From Burkholderiales bacterium (GTDB lineage Bacteria; Pseudomonadota; Gammaproteobacteria; Burkholderiales; Casimicrobiaceae), in the NCBI GenBank assembly GCA_025354165.1, contig JANXNI010000058.1, forward strand, positions 1 through 64,000: a DNA stretch of 64,000 nt, written 5' to 3'. The notes under the pieces were generated by a model. The model was not told the origin of the DNA. It saw only the letters and a list, made by a program, of their open reading frames with translations, and ran no database searches. A program made the translations under genes and the position numbers. Shown piece after piece: positions 53,859 to 63,105 of the stretch. Each line of letters starts with the position of its first letter. Position 1 is the first letter of the stretch.

Positions 53859-56800
53859 ACCAGCACGCGCTCAATCCCGCCCGAATTCGCTTTCGCCACA
53901 TACTCCGGCATCCACTTCTCGCCTAGCAAATGTTTGGCGATTTCGACGACGATGTAATCCGCTGTGGTGTCGCTGTCATTATCGTAGCGCGACAAACCTT
54001 GCAGGCACGACGGGCAGCTCGTGAGAATCTTCACCTCACCCTGAAACTTTTGATCCGCGCCTGCATCCGTCTTGACAGGAATTGCGCGCAGCTTGTCTGC
54101 ACCTTGACGCATCTCTTCTTCCTTGCGGAAACGCACTTGCGTTGAGATGTCGGGACGCGTAACGGCCAACGTGCCGGACTCGCCGCAGCAACGATCATTG
54201 AGATCGATCTTTTGACCCATGAGTTCGTTCACGACAGCCATGGGTTGATAGGTTTTCATCGGCGTATGGCAGGGGTCGTGATACATGTATCGCGTGCCCG
54301 TGATGTTCTCCAGCCTGATGCCCTTTTCCATCAGGTACTCATGAATATCGAGCAGACGGCAACCGGGGAAAATTTTCTCGAACTCGTACTTCTGCAATTG
54401 ATCCATGCAGGTGCCGCAGCTCACGATCACGGTCTTGATATCGAGATAGTTGAGCGTATTGGCAACCCGATGAAACAGCACGCGGTTGTCGGTAATGATT
54501 TCCTGGCCTTTGTCGTGATTGCCGCTGGCCGTTTGCGGATAGCCGCAGCACAGATACCCAGGAGGCAACACCGTTTGCGCGCCGACGTGCCACAGCATCG
54601 CCTGCGTCGCCAATCCAACCTGCGAGAACAGTCGCTCCGACCCGCAGCCGGGGAAGTAGAAAACTGCTTCCTGCTCATCCGCATTCATCTGCGGATTGCG
54701 GATGATCGGCACGACTTTGTCGTCTTCGATATCGAGCAGTTTGCGCGCGGTCTGCTTTGGCAATCCACCAGGCATGGGTTTGTTGATGAAGTGAATCACC
54801 TGCGCCTTGATGGCGGGCTTGCCCCCAGTCGTGGACGGTGGCCGCTTTGTCTGCGAACCAATCAAGCCAAAGCGCTTGGCAAGACCATGCGCAAAGCGCT
54901 GCATTCGGTAGCCGCCGTTGACGACCGTGCGCTTCAGAATGTTCACGGTGGCCGGATCGCGCGCATTGAGCAGCACCATCGCAATTGCCGTACCGGGGTT
55001 GAATTTTTTCTTGCCTTCCTTGCGTAAGAGATTCCTCATCGCCATCGACACGTTGCCGAAATCAATGTCGACGGGACAAGGATTGACGCACTTGTGACAG
55101 ACTGTGCAGTGATCCGCAACGTCGGCCAATTCATCCCAGTGTCGCAATGAAATGCCGCGCCGCGTTTGCTCCTCGTAAAGAAAAGCTTCGACCAGCAACC
55201 CCGTTGCGAGGATTTTGTTGCGTGGCGAATAAAGCAGGTTCGCGCGCGGCACGTGCGTAGCGCAAACAGGTTTGCATTTGCCGCAACGCAAACAGTCTTT
55301 TACTGAATCCGCAATCGCGCCGATGTCGCTCGCTTCAAGAATCAGCGACTCGCTGCCGAGCAGGCCAAACGACGGCGTGTACGCATAACGCAGATCGCCG
55401 CCGGGCATCAGTTTGCCTTTGTTGAAACGACCTTCCGGGTCAACCTTTTGCTTGTAGCGCTGGAACGGACCAATCTCGTCGTCGGTGAGAAATTCGAGCT
55501 TGGTCAGACCAATGCCGTGCTCGCCGGAGATGACGCCGTCGAGCGACCGGGCCAGCGCCATGATGCGGGCAACGGCGGCGTTCGCCTCTTGCAACATCTG
55601 GTAGTTGTCGCTGTTGACCGGCAAATTGGTGTGCACATTGCCGTCGCCCGCATGCATATGCAGCGCAACCCATACGCGGCTGCGCAGAACTTCTTTGTGA
55701 ATTGCCTGGATACGATCCACGATGGGTTTCAGTGCTTCGCCCGCGAAAATGTCTTCGAGTGGAGCCTTGATTTCTGCCTTCCACGATACGCGAATTTCGT
55801 GTGATTGCTGTTGGCGGAAGTTCGTCTCGATGTTGTCGAGCAGGCTTTGCCAGTTTTGCCGGACGGAAACAACGAGCGCACGTGCTTCGCTTACTTTTTC
55901 GGCAAGCAACTCTGTCGAAACGCCATACTCTTCGTAACGATTCTGGGGCATCGCACCTACGAAAAACTTCTCAAGCTCGACGCAGAGTTTGAGTTTGTTT
56001 TTGATCGAAAGCTCGATGTTGATGCGCTCAATGCCATCGCAATAGTCACCCATGCGCGGCAATGGAATCACCACATCTTCGTTCAACTTGAACGCGTTGG
56101 TGTGCTTGGCGATCGCGGCTGTGCGCGCGCGATCCAGCCAGAATTTTTTGCGCGATTCGGCGCTCACCGCCACGAAGCCCTCAGCGCCACGCATGTTGCA
56201 GATGCGCACGACCTCTGATGCTGCTTTGGCGACTTCGTTTTCGTCGTCACCGACGATGTCGCCGATGAGGATCATCTTCGGACGACCGTGACGCTTGGCT
56301 TTGGTCGCATAGCCCACGGCGCGTACATAGCGCTCGTCGAGATGCTCGAGGCCCGACAGCATCACGCGGGCGTTGCCGCTCTTCGGCAGCGCGTCGAGAA
56401 AATCCTTCACCTCCACAATCGCTGGCACCGAATCACGCACCTGTCCGAAGAACTCCATACACACCGTGCGCGTGTGCGGCGGCATCTTGTGCAGCACCCA
56501 TTTCGACCAGGTGATCAGGCCATCACAGCCTTCTTTCTGCACACCAGGCAGGCCGCTAAGAAACTTGTCGGTGACGTCCTTGCCGAGTCCGATTTTGCGG
56601 AAGCTGGGGCCGGGAATAATGAGTGTTTCTTCCCGCAACACCTTGCTGCGATCCAATTTCGCGTCAAAGTATTGCAAACGAAACGTCGCATGATTCGCAT
56701 CATGAATCTTGCCGAGGTTGTGATCCATGCGCGTCACTTCTAGCCACTCGCCTTGTGGCGTCACCATGCGCCATGCCGCCAGATTGTCGAGCGCAGTGCC

Positions 56801-57865
56801 CCACAACACGGCTTTCTTGCCGCCTGCATTCATCGCCACGTTGCCACCGATGCAGCTGGCATCAGCGCTGGTCGGATCGCACGCCCAGACGAGCCCCGCG
56901 TGCTCTGCGGCTTCCATCGCGCGACGCGTCACGACGCCCGCTTCACACTCGATAACGCCGTAGGCTTCGGTGTGGCCGGGCAATATTTCAAACTTGACCG
57001 ATGACAGGGTCTCCAGCTTCTCAGTGTTGATCACCGCAGATGTTTTCGTGAGCGGAATCGCACCCCCGGTGTAACCCGTTCCGCCACCGCGCGGAATGAT
57101 CGTGAGACCGAGTTCGATGCAGCCGTTGACGAGACCGACGACCTCTTCTTCCGAATCCGGGTGCAGAACAACGAACGGATACTCCACGCGCCAATCGGTC
57201 GCATCGGTCACGTGCGATACGCGCGCCAGACCATCGAACGTGATGTTGTCTTTGTGGGTGACTTTGCCCAGCACTTTGAGCACGCGTTTGCGCAAATCCC
57301 AGGTTTCGCGGAACTGCGCTTCGAAACGATCAACCGCTTTGGCAGCACGCGTAACCAGTTCGCCCACCTTCTCTTTTCGTGCTGCGCCGTCGGCATCTGC
57401 AACGTCGACGTTGCGCCGCTTCTCCACCTCACGCAAACGATGGCGCAATGCGTTAATCAACATCGCACGCCGACGCGGATTGTCGATCAGATCGTCCTGC
57501 AAATACGGATTGCGCTCAACGACCCAAATATCACCCAGCACCTCGAACAACATGCGGGCACTGCGCCCGGTTCTTCGCTCGCCACGCAGCGAATGCAGAA
57601 TGTCCCAAGCGTCGTCACCAAGCAATCGGATGATGATTTCGCGGTCGGAAAAACTCGTGTAGTTGTACGGAATTTCACGGATGCGGGATCCCTCACCGCC
57701 GATTTCGCCTGATGTCAACTGAGCATGCGAAGCTTTTTGCGCAATCGTGCGCGGTTTCGCTGACATCGCACCGGAAGCCGCAGCAGTGGCCGGCATTGCG
57801 TCCAGTCGAAACAGTCTGGCTAGCCGCTCAACCGAGCGTGCCATCGACATCAAGGGAGCCTTCAT
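53855..57865 (-). CDS. Very large FAD-dependent oxidoreductase with Fe-S and CCG domains
   Basis: The 1336-residue protein fuses a D-lactate/glycolate dehydrogenase-like flavoprotein to its iron-sulfur partner. From ATG 57865 the order is: a basic N-terminal region and a DUF3683-like domain, FAD-binding ([20 protein letters not shown] and [17 protein letters not shown]), FAD-oxidase C-terminal domain, then two 4Fe-4S motifs ([15 protein letters not shown] and [15 protein letters not shown]). Two cysteine-rich CCG domains close it ([13 protein letters not shown] with YLCCGYP, and [11 protein letters not shown] with [12 protein letters not shown]). The frame reaches 58024 with no better start, and no Shine-Dalgarno is clear. 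It is divergent from the decarboxylase gene, and its substrate, a 2-hydroxy acid by analogy, is not identified. Confidence 0.88.
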   Translation of the reverse strand: MKAPLMSMARSVERLARLFRLDAMPATAAASGAMSAKPRTIAQKASHAQLTSGEIGGEGSRIREIPYNYTSFSDREIIIRLLGDDAWDILHSLRGERRTGRSARMLFEVLGDIWVVERNPYLQDDLIDNPRRRAMLINALRHRLREVEKRRNVDVADADGAARKEKVGELVTRAAKAVDRFEAQFRETWDLRKRVLKVLGKVTHKDNITFDGLARVSHVTDATDWRVEYPFVVLHPDSEEEVVGLVNGCIELGLTIIPRGGGTGYTGGAIPLTKTSAVINTEKLETLSSVKFEILPGHTEAYGVIECEAGVVTRRAMEAAEHAGLVWACDPTSADASCIGGNVAMNAGGKKAVLWGTALDNLAAWRMVTPQGEWLEVTRMDHNLGKIHDANHATFRLQYFDAKLDRSKVLREETLIIPGPSFRKIGLGKDVTDKFLSGLPGVQKEGCDGLITWSKWVLHKMPPHTRTVCMEFFGQVRDSVPAIVEVKDFLDALPKSGNARVMLSGLEHLDERYVRAVGYATKAKRHGRPKMILIGDIVGDDENEVAKAASEVVRICNMRGAEGFVAVSAESRKKFWLDRARTAAIAKHTNAFKLNEDVVIPLPRMGDYCDGIERINIELSIKNKLKLCVELEKFFVGAMPQNRYEEYGVSTELLAEKVSEARALVVSVRQNWQSLLDNIETNFRQQQSHEIRVSWKAEIKAPLEDIFAGEALKPIVDRIQAIHKEVLRSRVWVALHMHAGDGNVHTNLPVNSDNYQMLQEANAAVARIMALARSLDGVISGEHGIGLTKLEFLTDDEIGPFQRYKQKVDPEGRFNKGKLMPGGDLRYAYTPSFGLLGSESLILEASDIGAIADSVKDCLRCGKCKPVCATHVPRANLLYSPRNKILATGLLVEAFLYEEQTRRGISLRHWDELADVADHCTVCHKCVNPCPVDIDFGNVSMAMRNLLRKEGKKKFNPGTAIAMVLLNARDPATVNILKRTVVNGGYRMQRFAHGLAKRFGLIGSQTKRPPSTTGGKPAIKAQVIHFINKPMPGGLPKQTARKLLDIEDDKVVPIIRNPQMNADEQEAVFYFPGCGSERLFSQVGLATQAMLWHVGAQTVLPPGYLCCGYPQTASGNHDKGQEIITDNRVLFHRVANTLNYLDIKTVIVSCGTCMDQLQKYEFEKIFPGCRLLDIHEYLMEKGIRLENITGTRYMYHDPCHTPMKTYQPMAVVNELMGQKIDLNDRCCGESGTLAVTRPDISTQVRFRKEEEMRQGADKLRAIPVKTDAGADQKFQGEVKILTSCPSCLQGLSRYDNDSDTTADYIVVEIAKHLLGEKWMPEYVAKANSGGIERVLV

Positions 57866-58037
57866 GGGCAGCCGCTTTGATGTGCTTACGCACACCCCGA
57901 GTGAATAGGAACGCAGTATATCGCGGTGCAGCAAACCCCTGAAGCCACGACCCCGCGCGGTTTGGCCCTGTTTCCAAGACGGTTTTCTGTAGCATTCGCA
58001 TCTCCTCAAATTTTGCCCGCTCAAAGGTCAGCGCACC

Positions 58038-60278
58038 ATGAAATTTCGCTTCCCCGTCATCATCATCGACGAAGATTGGCGCGCTGAGTCGTCCTCGGGT
58101 CTGGGCATTCGGGCGCTGGCCAAGGCGCTGGAGGAACAGGGCATGGAGGTCGTCGGCGGCTTCACTTATGTTGACGTCGGCATGGTGGCCAATCAGGCGG
58201 CGCGCGCCTCGGCCTTTGTAGTGTCGATTGACGACGAAGAGGTCAATGAAGATGGCGTGGAGAGTCAGGCCGTTCACGATCTGCGCAAATTCATTGAAGC
58301 AACACGCAAACGCAATGCCGACGTCCCGATATTTCTGTTCGGAGAAACGCGCACTTCGCAGCATTTGCCCAACGACATCCTGCGCGAACTGCACGGCTTC
58401 ATTCACATGTTTGAGGACACGCCAGATTTCGTCGCCCGCAACATCCTGCGTGAAGCGAACAAATATCTCGGCTCATTGGCACCACCGTTTTTCAAGGAAT
58501 TGCTGGACTACGCCAACGATGGTTCGTACTCATGGCATTGCCCTGGCCACTCGGGTGGCGTGGCATTTTTGAAGAGTCCCGTGGGTCAGATGTTCCACCA
58601 GTTCTTTGGTGAAAACATGTTGCGCGCGGACGTGTGCAACGCGGTTGAGGAGCTGGGGCAATTGCTCGATCACACCGGGCCGGTGGCAGCCTCCGAGCGC
58701 AACGCTGCACGCATCTTTGGTGCCGATCATTTGTTCTTCGTGACCAACGGCACCAGCACGTCGAACAAGATCGTGTGGCACGCGAATGTCGCGCGCGACG
58801 ACATTGTGCTGGTGGATCGCAACTGCCACAAAAGCATCCTGCATGCGATCATGATGACCGGCACTATCCCGATCTTTTTGCAGCCTACGCGCAATCATTT
58901 CGGCATCATCGGGCCGATCACGCGCGATCAGTTTTCGATTGAGTCAATCCAGAAAAAGATCGACGCACATCCATTGGTCAAAGACAAAACCGCCAAGCCG
59001 CGTGTGATGACCATCACGCAGAGCACCTATGACGGCGTGCTCTACAACGTCGAGACGATCAAACAGGAATTGCAGGGCTACGTCGAGAACTTGCACTTCG
59101 ACGAAGCGTGGCTGCCGCATGCCGCATTTCATCCGTTCTATCAGGACATGCACGCCATCGGGCCGGGCCGCAAGCCGTGCAAGGACTCCACCGTGTTCGC
59201 CACGCAAAGTACGCACAAGCTACTCGCTGGCTTGTCACAGGCGTCGCAGATTCTGGTGCAGGATGCTGAGAATCTAAAGCTTGATTTCACGCGTTTCAAC
59301 GAAGCGTATCTGATGCACACCAGTACGTCGCCGCAGTACGCCATCATCGCCAGTTGCGATGTGGCCGCTGCGATGATGGAACAGCCCGGCGGCGGCGCGC
59401 TCGTGGAGGAGAGCATTTCGGAAGCGCTCGATTTCCGCCGTGCGATGGCCAAGGTGGACGACGAATTCGGTCAGGACTGGTGGTTCAAGACCTGGGGCCC
59501 GGATGCGTTCGATCACGTCGGTGTCGGTCAGCGCGATGAATGGTTTTTAAAGCCGGACGACGAATGGCATGGCTTTGGTCACATCGAAGCGGGCTTCAAC
59601 ATGCTCGACCCGATCAAGGCGACGATTGTCACGCCGGGGCTCGACATCAACGGCAAATTTTCGGATCAAGGTATTCCCGCTTCGCTGGTCACCAAATACC
59701 TTGCCGAGCACGGTGTGGTGGTCGAGAAAACGGGGCTGTACAGCTTCTTCGTCATGTTCACGATCGGCATCACCAAGGGTCGCTGGAACACGCTGGTGAC
59801 TGAGCTGCAACAGTTCAAAACCGACTACGACCAGAACCAGCCGTGCTGGAAAGTGATGCCGGAATTTGTCGCCAAGCATCCCGAATACGAGCGCGTCGGC
59901 TTGCGCGATCTCGCGCAACGCATTCACGGCGTCTACCGCAAATACGACATCGCCCGCGTGACCACCGAGATGTATTTGTCGCCGATGGAAGCCGCAATGA
60001 AACCGAGCGATGCGTTCGAGCATCTCGCGCACCGCACGGTAGATCGCGTACCGATTGACGAGCTGGAAGGCCGCATCACCGCGATGCTCGTGACGCCCTA
60101 TCCGCCGGGCATTCCACTGTTGATTCCCGGTGAACGCTTCAATAAAACTATCGTGCAGTATCTGAAATTTGCACGCGAGTTCAACACGCTATTGCCGGGG
60201 TTTGATACCGATGTGCATGGGCTCGTGATGGAGCATCACAAGGGGGAAGAGCGGTACTTTGTGGATTGTGTGAAGTAG
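58038..60278 (+). CDS. Arg/Lys/Orn decarboxylase (PLP fold type I)
   Basis: The 746-residue protein has a response-regulator-like N-terminal wing domain (MKFRFPVIIIDEDWRAESSS, about 1-130) and a PLP domain with the Schiff-base lysine in FATQSTHKLLAGLSQASQIL (Lys near 395). HCPGHSGGVAF, LVDRNCHKSILHA and FDEAWLPHAAFHPFY complete the active-site signature. The C-terminal domain has a conserved LVTPYPPGIPLLIPGE. The motif layout fits the inducible lysine and arginine decarboxylase group; the exact substrate cannot be called. AAGGTC lies upstream of the ATG. The gene is divergent from the giant FAD oxidoreductase. Confidence 0.93.
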   Translation: MKFRFPVIIIDEDWRAESSSGLGIRALAKALEEQGMEVVGGFTYVDVGMVANQAARASAFVVSIDDEEVNEDGVESQAVHDLRKFIEATRKRNADVPIFLFGETRTSQHLPNDILRELHGFIHMFEDTPDFVARNILREANKYLGSLAPPFFKELLDYANDGSYSWHCPGHSGGVAFLKSPVGQMFHQFFGENMLRADVCNAVEELGQLLDHTGPVAASERNAARIFGADHLFFVTNGTSTSNKIVWHANVARDDIVLVDRNCHKSILHAIMMTGTIPIFLQPTRNHFGIIGPITRDQFSIESIQKKIDAHPLVKDKTAKPRVMTITQSTYDGVLYNVETIKQELQGYVENLHFDEAWLPHAAFHPFYQDMHAIGPGRKPCKDSTVFATQSTHKLLAGLSQASQILVQDAENLKLDFTRFNEAYLMHTSTSPQYAIIASCDVAAAMMEQPGGGALVEESISEALDFRRAMAKVDDEFGQDWWFKTWGPDAFDHVGVGQRDEWFLKPDDEWHGFGHIEAGFNMLDPIKATIVTPGLDINGKFSDQGIPASLVTKYLAEHGVVVEKTGLYSFFVMFTIGITKGRWNTLVTELQQFKTDYDQNQPCWKVMPEFVAKHPEYERVGLRDLAQRIHGVYRKYDIARVTTEMYLSPMEAAMKPSDAFEHLAHRTVDRVPIDELEGRITAMLVTPYPPGIPLLIPGERFNKTIVQYLKFAREFNTLLPGFDTDVHGLVMEHHKGEERYFVDCVK

Positions 60279-60652
60279 TAGCGGTGCGCTCGCGCAGCTC
60301 CGGATATCAAACTAGCTTTTTCTCAGTGAATCAAAACGCCAACCGAATTGTCGTTGAACTCTGTGAGCGCTTGCGCCAAGCTGATCATTTCGAACACGAG
60401 GACATCATCGGTCGCTTGCAAGACTTTGCTGATGCCTATGCCGTTCCATTTCTTCGAGAGGCAGTGCTCATGAAGCCCCGTCTCAGTTACCTCGACTACG
60501 ATGACTACGGCGCGTACTACAAAAAGTGCTTTTGGGCGTTGAATGCAATCGGAACTGACGACGCAATTGCGATCATTGAGGAATTCGCATCATCGAAAGA
60601 TTCCGTCATCAAAAGAGAGGCGCTCTACCGCATGTCAAAATTGGTGTCGTAA
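60266..60652 (+). CDS. Small HEAT-repeat-like hypothetical protein
   Basis: The frame from GTG 60266 overlaps the decarboxylase end by 13 bp. A GTG at 60326 is an alternative. The last 90 residues are helical (NRIVVELCERLRQ, HEDIIGRLQDFADAY, AVPFLREAVLM, KKCFWALNAIGTDDAIAIIEEFA, KREALYRMSKL, read in pieces), which is the spacing of HEAT-type helical repeats. There is no Shine-Dalgarno for either start. I do not recognise a function. Expression is plausible from read-through of the decarboxylase gene. Confidence 0.5.
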   Translation: MCEVVAVRSRSSGYQTSFFSVNQNANRIVVELCERLRQADHFEHEDIIGRLQDFADAYAVPFLREAVLMKPRLSYLDYDDYGAYYKKCFWALNAIGTDDAIAIIEEFASSKDSVIKREALYRMSKLVS

Positions 60653-60730
60653 GGTGTGCATCAAAGTGCGGAGCATCGACATGCACAATTTACGATTAGC
60701 CCGCCCCTTCAGTCCGCGCCGAGGAGCGGA

Positions 60731-60820
60731 GCAACGGGCGGTCGTAGACGTGTCGTCGGCACACACTGTGCGTAGCGTCAGCGAAGCTTTCGTGTGACGT
60801 TGACACGTCCCGCCCGTTGC
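60731..60820. repeat. Long nested palindrome
   Basis: GCAACGGGCGG (60731-60741) pairs perfectly with CCGCCCGTTGC (60810-60820). Inside it GACGTGTC (60747-60754) pairs with GACACGTC (60802-60809). The loop also contains GCACA/TGTGC. The whole can fold into a hairpin of about 90 nucleotides in the 375-bp gap before glsA. Confidence 0.75.
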
Positions 60821-60863
60821 GAGCACCGGAGGGAGAAGCGGGGTGCAGGGGCTAGCCTCTTTG

Positions 60864-60893
60864 CCTACTTTCTGGGCAATGCCAGAAAGTAGG
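60864..60893. repeat. Perfect 12-bp hairpin, CCTACTTTCTGG type
   Basis: CCTACTTTCTGG and CCAGAAAGTAGG flank a GCAATG loop. Palindromes with the AGAAAGTAGG core are a recurring intergenic motif in beta- and gammaproteobacteria (family knowledge). It follows the nested palindrome within the same gap. Confidence 0.8.
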
Positions 60894-60963
60894 TCGCCCC
60901 GCGCGGTGACAGAGCGCGCTGGTGGCACATATCAAACCTCACTCCACCAGCCCTCACCCTAAT

Positions 60964-60984
60964 CCTCTCCCGCAACGGGAGAGG
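60964..60984. repeat. Short inverted repeat, second copy of the gltBD spacer repeat
   Basis: CCTCTCCCG, CAA and CGGGAGAGG, followed by GGAC. It is the same hairpin family as 2146-2172. It lies 43 bp before the glsA start. Confidence 0.72.
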
Positions 60985-61027
60985 GGACATGACGTCGCCT
61001 GCGCCAAGACGGGAAGATAATTCCCGC

Positions 61028-61957
61028 ATGGACTACCAAGACACCCTAGAACGCATCCACACCGCGCTGAAACCCCTCATCGGCGAAGGCAAGGTGGCCT
61101 CCTATATTCCCGAACTGGCGAACGTTGCGCCGGATCAATTTGGCATGGCGGTATTGAATATTGATGGCACGGTGTTTTCGGTCGGCGATGCGACCAAGCG
61201 TTTTTCGATTCAGTCAATTTCCAAGCTTTTCGCGCTGACGCTCGCCTTTCAGCGCGAGGGTGATTCGCTGTGGACGCGTGTGGGGCGTGAGCCTTCGGGT
61301 ACGCCGTTCAATTCTCTGGTGCAGCTAGAAGCCGAGCAGGGCATTCCGCGCAACCCCTTCATCAATGCCGGTGCGCTGGTGGTGACCGACATGCTGGTCG
61401 CTCATCACGGCGGTGGCGAGGGCGCGCAGGATGCGTTGCTCGCGTTTGTGCGGTCGCTCGCGGGTACGGGCGGGACAGGTATCCAGATCAACGGCCGCGT
61501 CGGCGAATCGGAAATTCGTACCTCATCGCGTAATGCCGCGATGGCGCATTTCATGAAGAGTTTTGGCAATTTGCACGGCAAAGTAGGCGAGGTGATCAAT
61601 GCGTATTGTCATCACTGCGCCATTGAAATGAACTGCATTGAGCTCGCGCGCGCGGCGTGTTTCATCGCCAACAAGGGCGTGAATCCGTGGAGCGGGGAAG
61701 CGGTGGTTGACCCAAGTTCGGCGAAGCGGTTGTCCGCGCTGATGCTGACCTGCGGCACCTACGACGCTGCGGGTGATTTCGCCTTTCGCGTCGGCCTGCC
61801 TGCAAAGAGCGGCGTCGGCGGCGGGATTGTGGCGATTCTGCCGGGCGAATGCGGGATTTGCGTGTGGTCGCCGGCGCTTGAGGAAAGCGGCAACAGTCGT
61901 GCCGGATCGCTGGCGCTGGAGATGTTTACTTCGCTAACGAAGCGGTCGATTTTTTAG
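61028..61957 (+). CDS. glsA: Glutaminase (serine-dependent beta-lactamase fold)
   Basis: GlsA hydrolyses glutamine to glutamate and ammonia. I use ATG 61028 (MDYQDTLERIHTALKPL), with GGAAG about ten bases upstream; the frame opens at 60989. Motifs are KVASYIPELANVAPDQFGMA, the nucleophile SIQSISK (S-x-x-K), PRNPFINAGALVV, a Tyr-containing NAYCHHCAIEMNC, and CGTYDAAGDFAFRVGLPAKS with SGVGGGIVAI. Length 309. Its TAG is followed directly by repeat copy F. Confidence 0.95.
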   Translation: MDYQDTLERIHTALKPLIGEGKVASYIPELANVAPDQFGMAVLNIDGTVFSVGDATKRFSIQSISKLFALTLAFQREGDSLWTRVGREPSGTPFNSLVQLEAEQGIPRNPFINAGALVVTDMLVAHHGGGEGAQDALLAFVRSLAGTGGTGIQINGRVGESEIRTSSRNAAMAHFMKSFGNLHGKVGEVINAYCHHCAIEMNCIELARAACFIANKGVNPWSGEAVVDPSSAKRLSALMLTCGTYDAAGDFAFRVGLPAKSGVGGGIVAILPGECGICVWSPALEESGNSRAGSLALEMFTSLTKRSIF

Positions 61958-61958
61958 A

Positions 61959-62078
61959 TACAGCTTTTAGACAAATGCCATATTGTGTACGGGCTGATGG
62001 CACAAAATCCGGAAAGTCGACTAGCGCATAAAACACCTTGTAGCCTTCGTGAAAACGTTGTTTAAAGAAAAAGCTGTA
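61959..62078. repeat. Copy F of the ~120 bp inverted-repeat element
   Basis: The ends are TACAGCTTTT (61959-61968) and AAAAAGCTGTA (62068-62078), perfect inverses over ten bases. The interior is the most diverged of the six, though GCCATATTGTGTACGGGCT still aligns to the GCCATTGCACAGGGGCT of copy A. It starts one base after the glsA stop codon. Confidence 0.68.
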
Positions 62079-62161
62079 ACCCCGGAACGGCGTCGCTCGT
62101 CCGGGAAAATTGCGCGAATAAACGTCAGTAGCGGCGCTGTGCCGCATTCGTTTGCAGGGCC

Positions 62162-63031
62162 CTACTGCGCTAATCTCGCAATGCGCTGGCCCGCCGTTTC
62201 GGCTGAAAGCTGAACCCGCAAACGACGCAAATCGGCCAGATAATTCAGTCCCGCAATCGCTCGCGTGCCGTACCAGCTCACATATTCGCCGTCGATAAGT
62301 TCGATCGGCTGCGTCAGGTGCATCGTGCTTCGCAATTCTTCGATGTGTTCATCGCCAAACGAGTACGGCTCCGACGACAAAAAGATTCGCTCAGCGCTGC
62401 GCCAAACGCTGTCGTCCGCCGCCATTTCCGGATAACGCTTTTCGGCCTGCACCGGCAACGTTTTCCAGCCCACGGTTTCGAGCATCGCGCTGACGTAGGT
62501 GTCGCGTGAAATCGTCATCCACGGGTTTTTCCAGATGGCGTAGAGGACAGTTTGCGGCGGCAATGGCGCGCCGACTGCACGTGCGCCCGCGAGCGCAATG
62601 GCCAGTTCGATGGCCAGACGGTGCGCGGCTTCATCCGCTGAAAAAATATGTCCCAGCAGACGGAACAGCCCCACGTTGTCGTCCGGCACCATCGGATGCG
62701 TGACCACGATATTCGGAATCACTTTGCGCAGATGATCGACGTCGGCCTTGCGGTTTTCATCGATATTGACGATGACGTGCGTCGGCTCGGTGTCGATCAG
62801 CCGCGCGATGTTCACATCCTTGGTGCCACCGACTTTTGGCACGTCGCGCACCGCAGGCTCAGGATGAATGCAAAACCCAGTGCGCGCGACGACCTGGTCG
62901 CCCAGACCGAGTGCAAACAGCGTCTCGGTGATCGAGGGCACAAGGCAGGCGATGCGCAGTCTTGCCGGGTTGGCGAAACGGACGTGGGGACGACCTATGG
63001 CGTCGGGAATAACTTCTGGGAACGTGCTCAT
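62162..63031 (-). CDS. BtuF-like helical-backbone metal/cobalamin receptor without signal peptide
   Basis: The 289-residue protein has the two-lobed fold of cobalamin- and siderophore-binding receptors: RIACLVPSITETLFALGLGD near the N-terminus, VARTGFCIHPEP, VGGTKDVNIARLIDTEPTHV, a hinge helix, and AIWKNPWMTISRDTYVSAML in the second lobe. The N-terminus (MSTFPEVIPDAIGRPHVR) is neither hydrophobic nor a lipobox, so unlike BtuF it appears cytoplasmic. No transporter genes are nearby. It stands downstream of dsbA, past a terminator. Ligand unknown. Confidence 0.8.
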   Translation of the reverse strand: MSTFPEVIPDAIGRPHVRFANPARLRIACLVPSITETLFALGLGDQVVARTGFCIHPEPAVRDVPKVGGTKDVNIARLIDTEPTHVIVNIDENRKADVDHLRKVIPNIVVTHPMVPDDNVGLFRLLGHIFSADEAAHRLAIELAIALAGARAVGAPLPPQTVLYAIWKNPWMTISRDTYVSAMLETVGWKTLPVQAEKRYPEMAADDSVWRSAERIFLSSEPYSFGDEHIEELRSTMHLTQPIELIDGEYVSWYGTRAIAGLNYLADLRRLRVQLSAETAGQRIARLAQ

Positions 63032-63061
63032 CAGTCAGGACGTGGGGATGTTTCGCGCAAT

Positions 63062-63088
63062 AAAAAGGCCGCGTAGAGCGGCCCTTTT
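63062..63088 (-). terminator. Terminator after dsbA
   Basis: GGCCGC, GTAGA and GCGGCC with A and T runs on either side. In the minus direction it ends in TTTTT, about 20 bp after the dsbA stop. Confidence 0.82.
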
Positions 63089-63105
63089 AGTCATCCAATG
63101 GAAGC

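Noticed and set aside
60635-60928. 97-residue frame on the minus strand over the palindrome cluster
   Set aside because: It is built from the inverted repeats themselves and has no independent coding signal.
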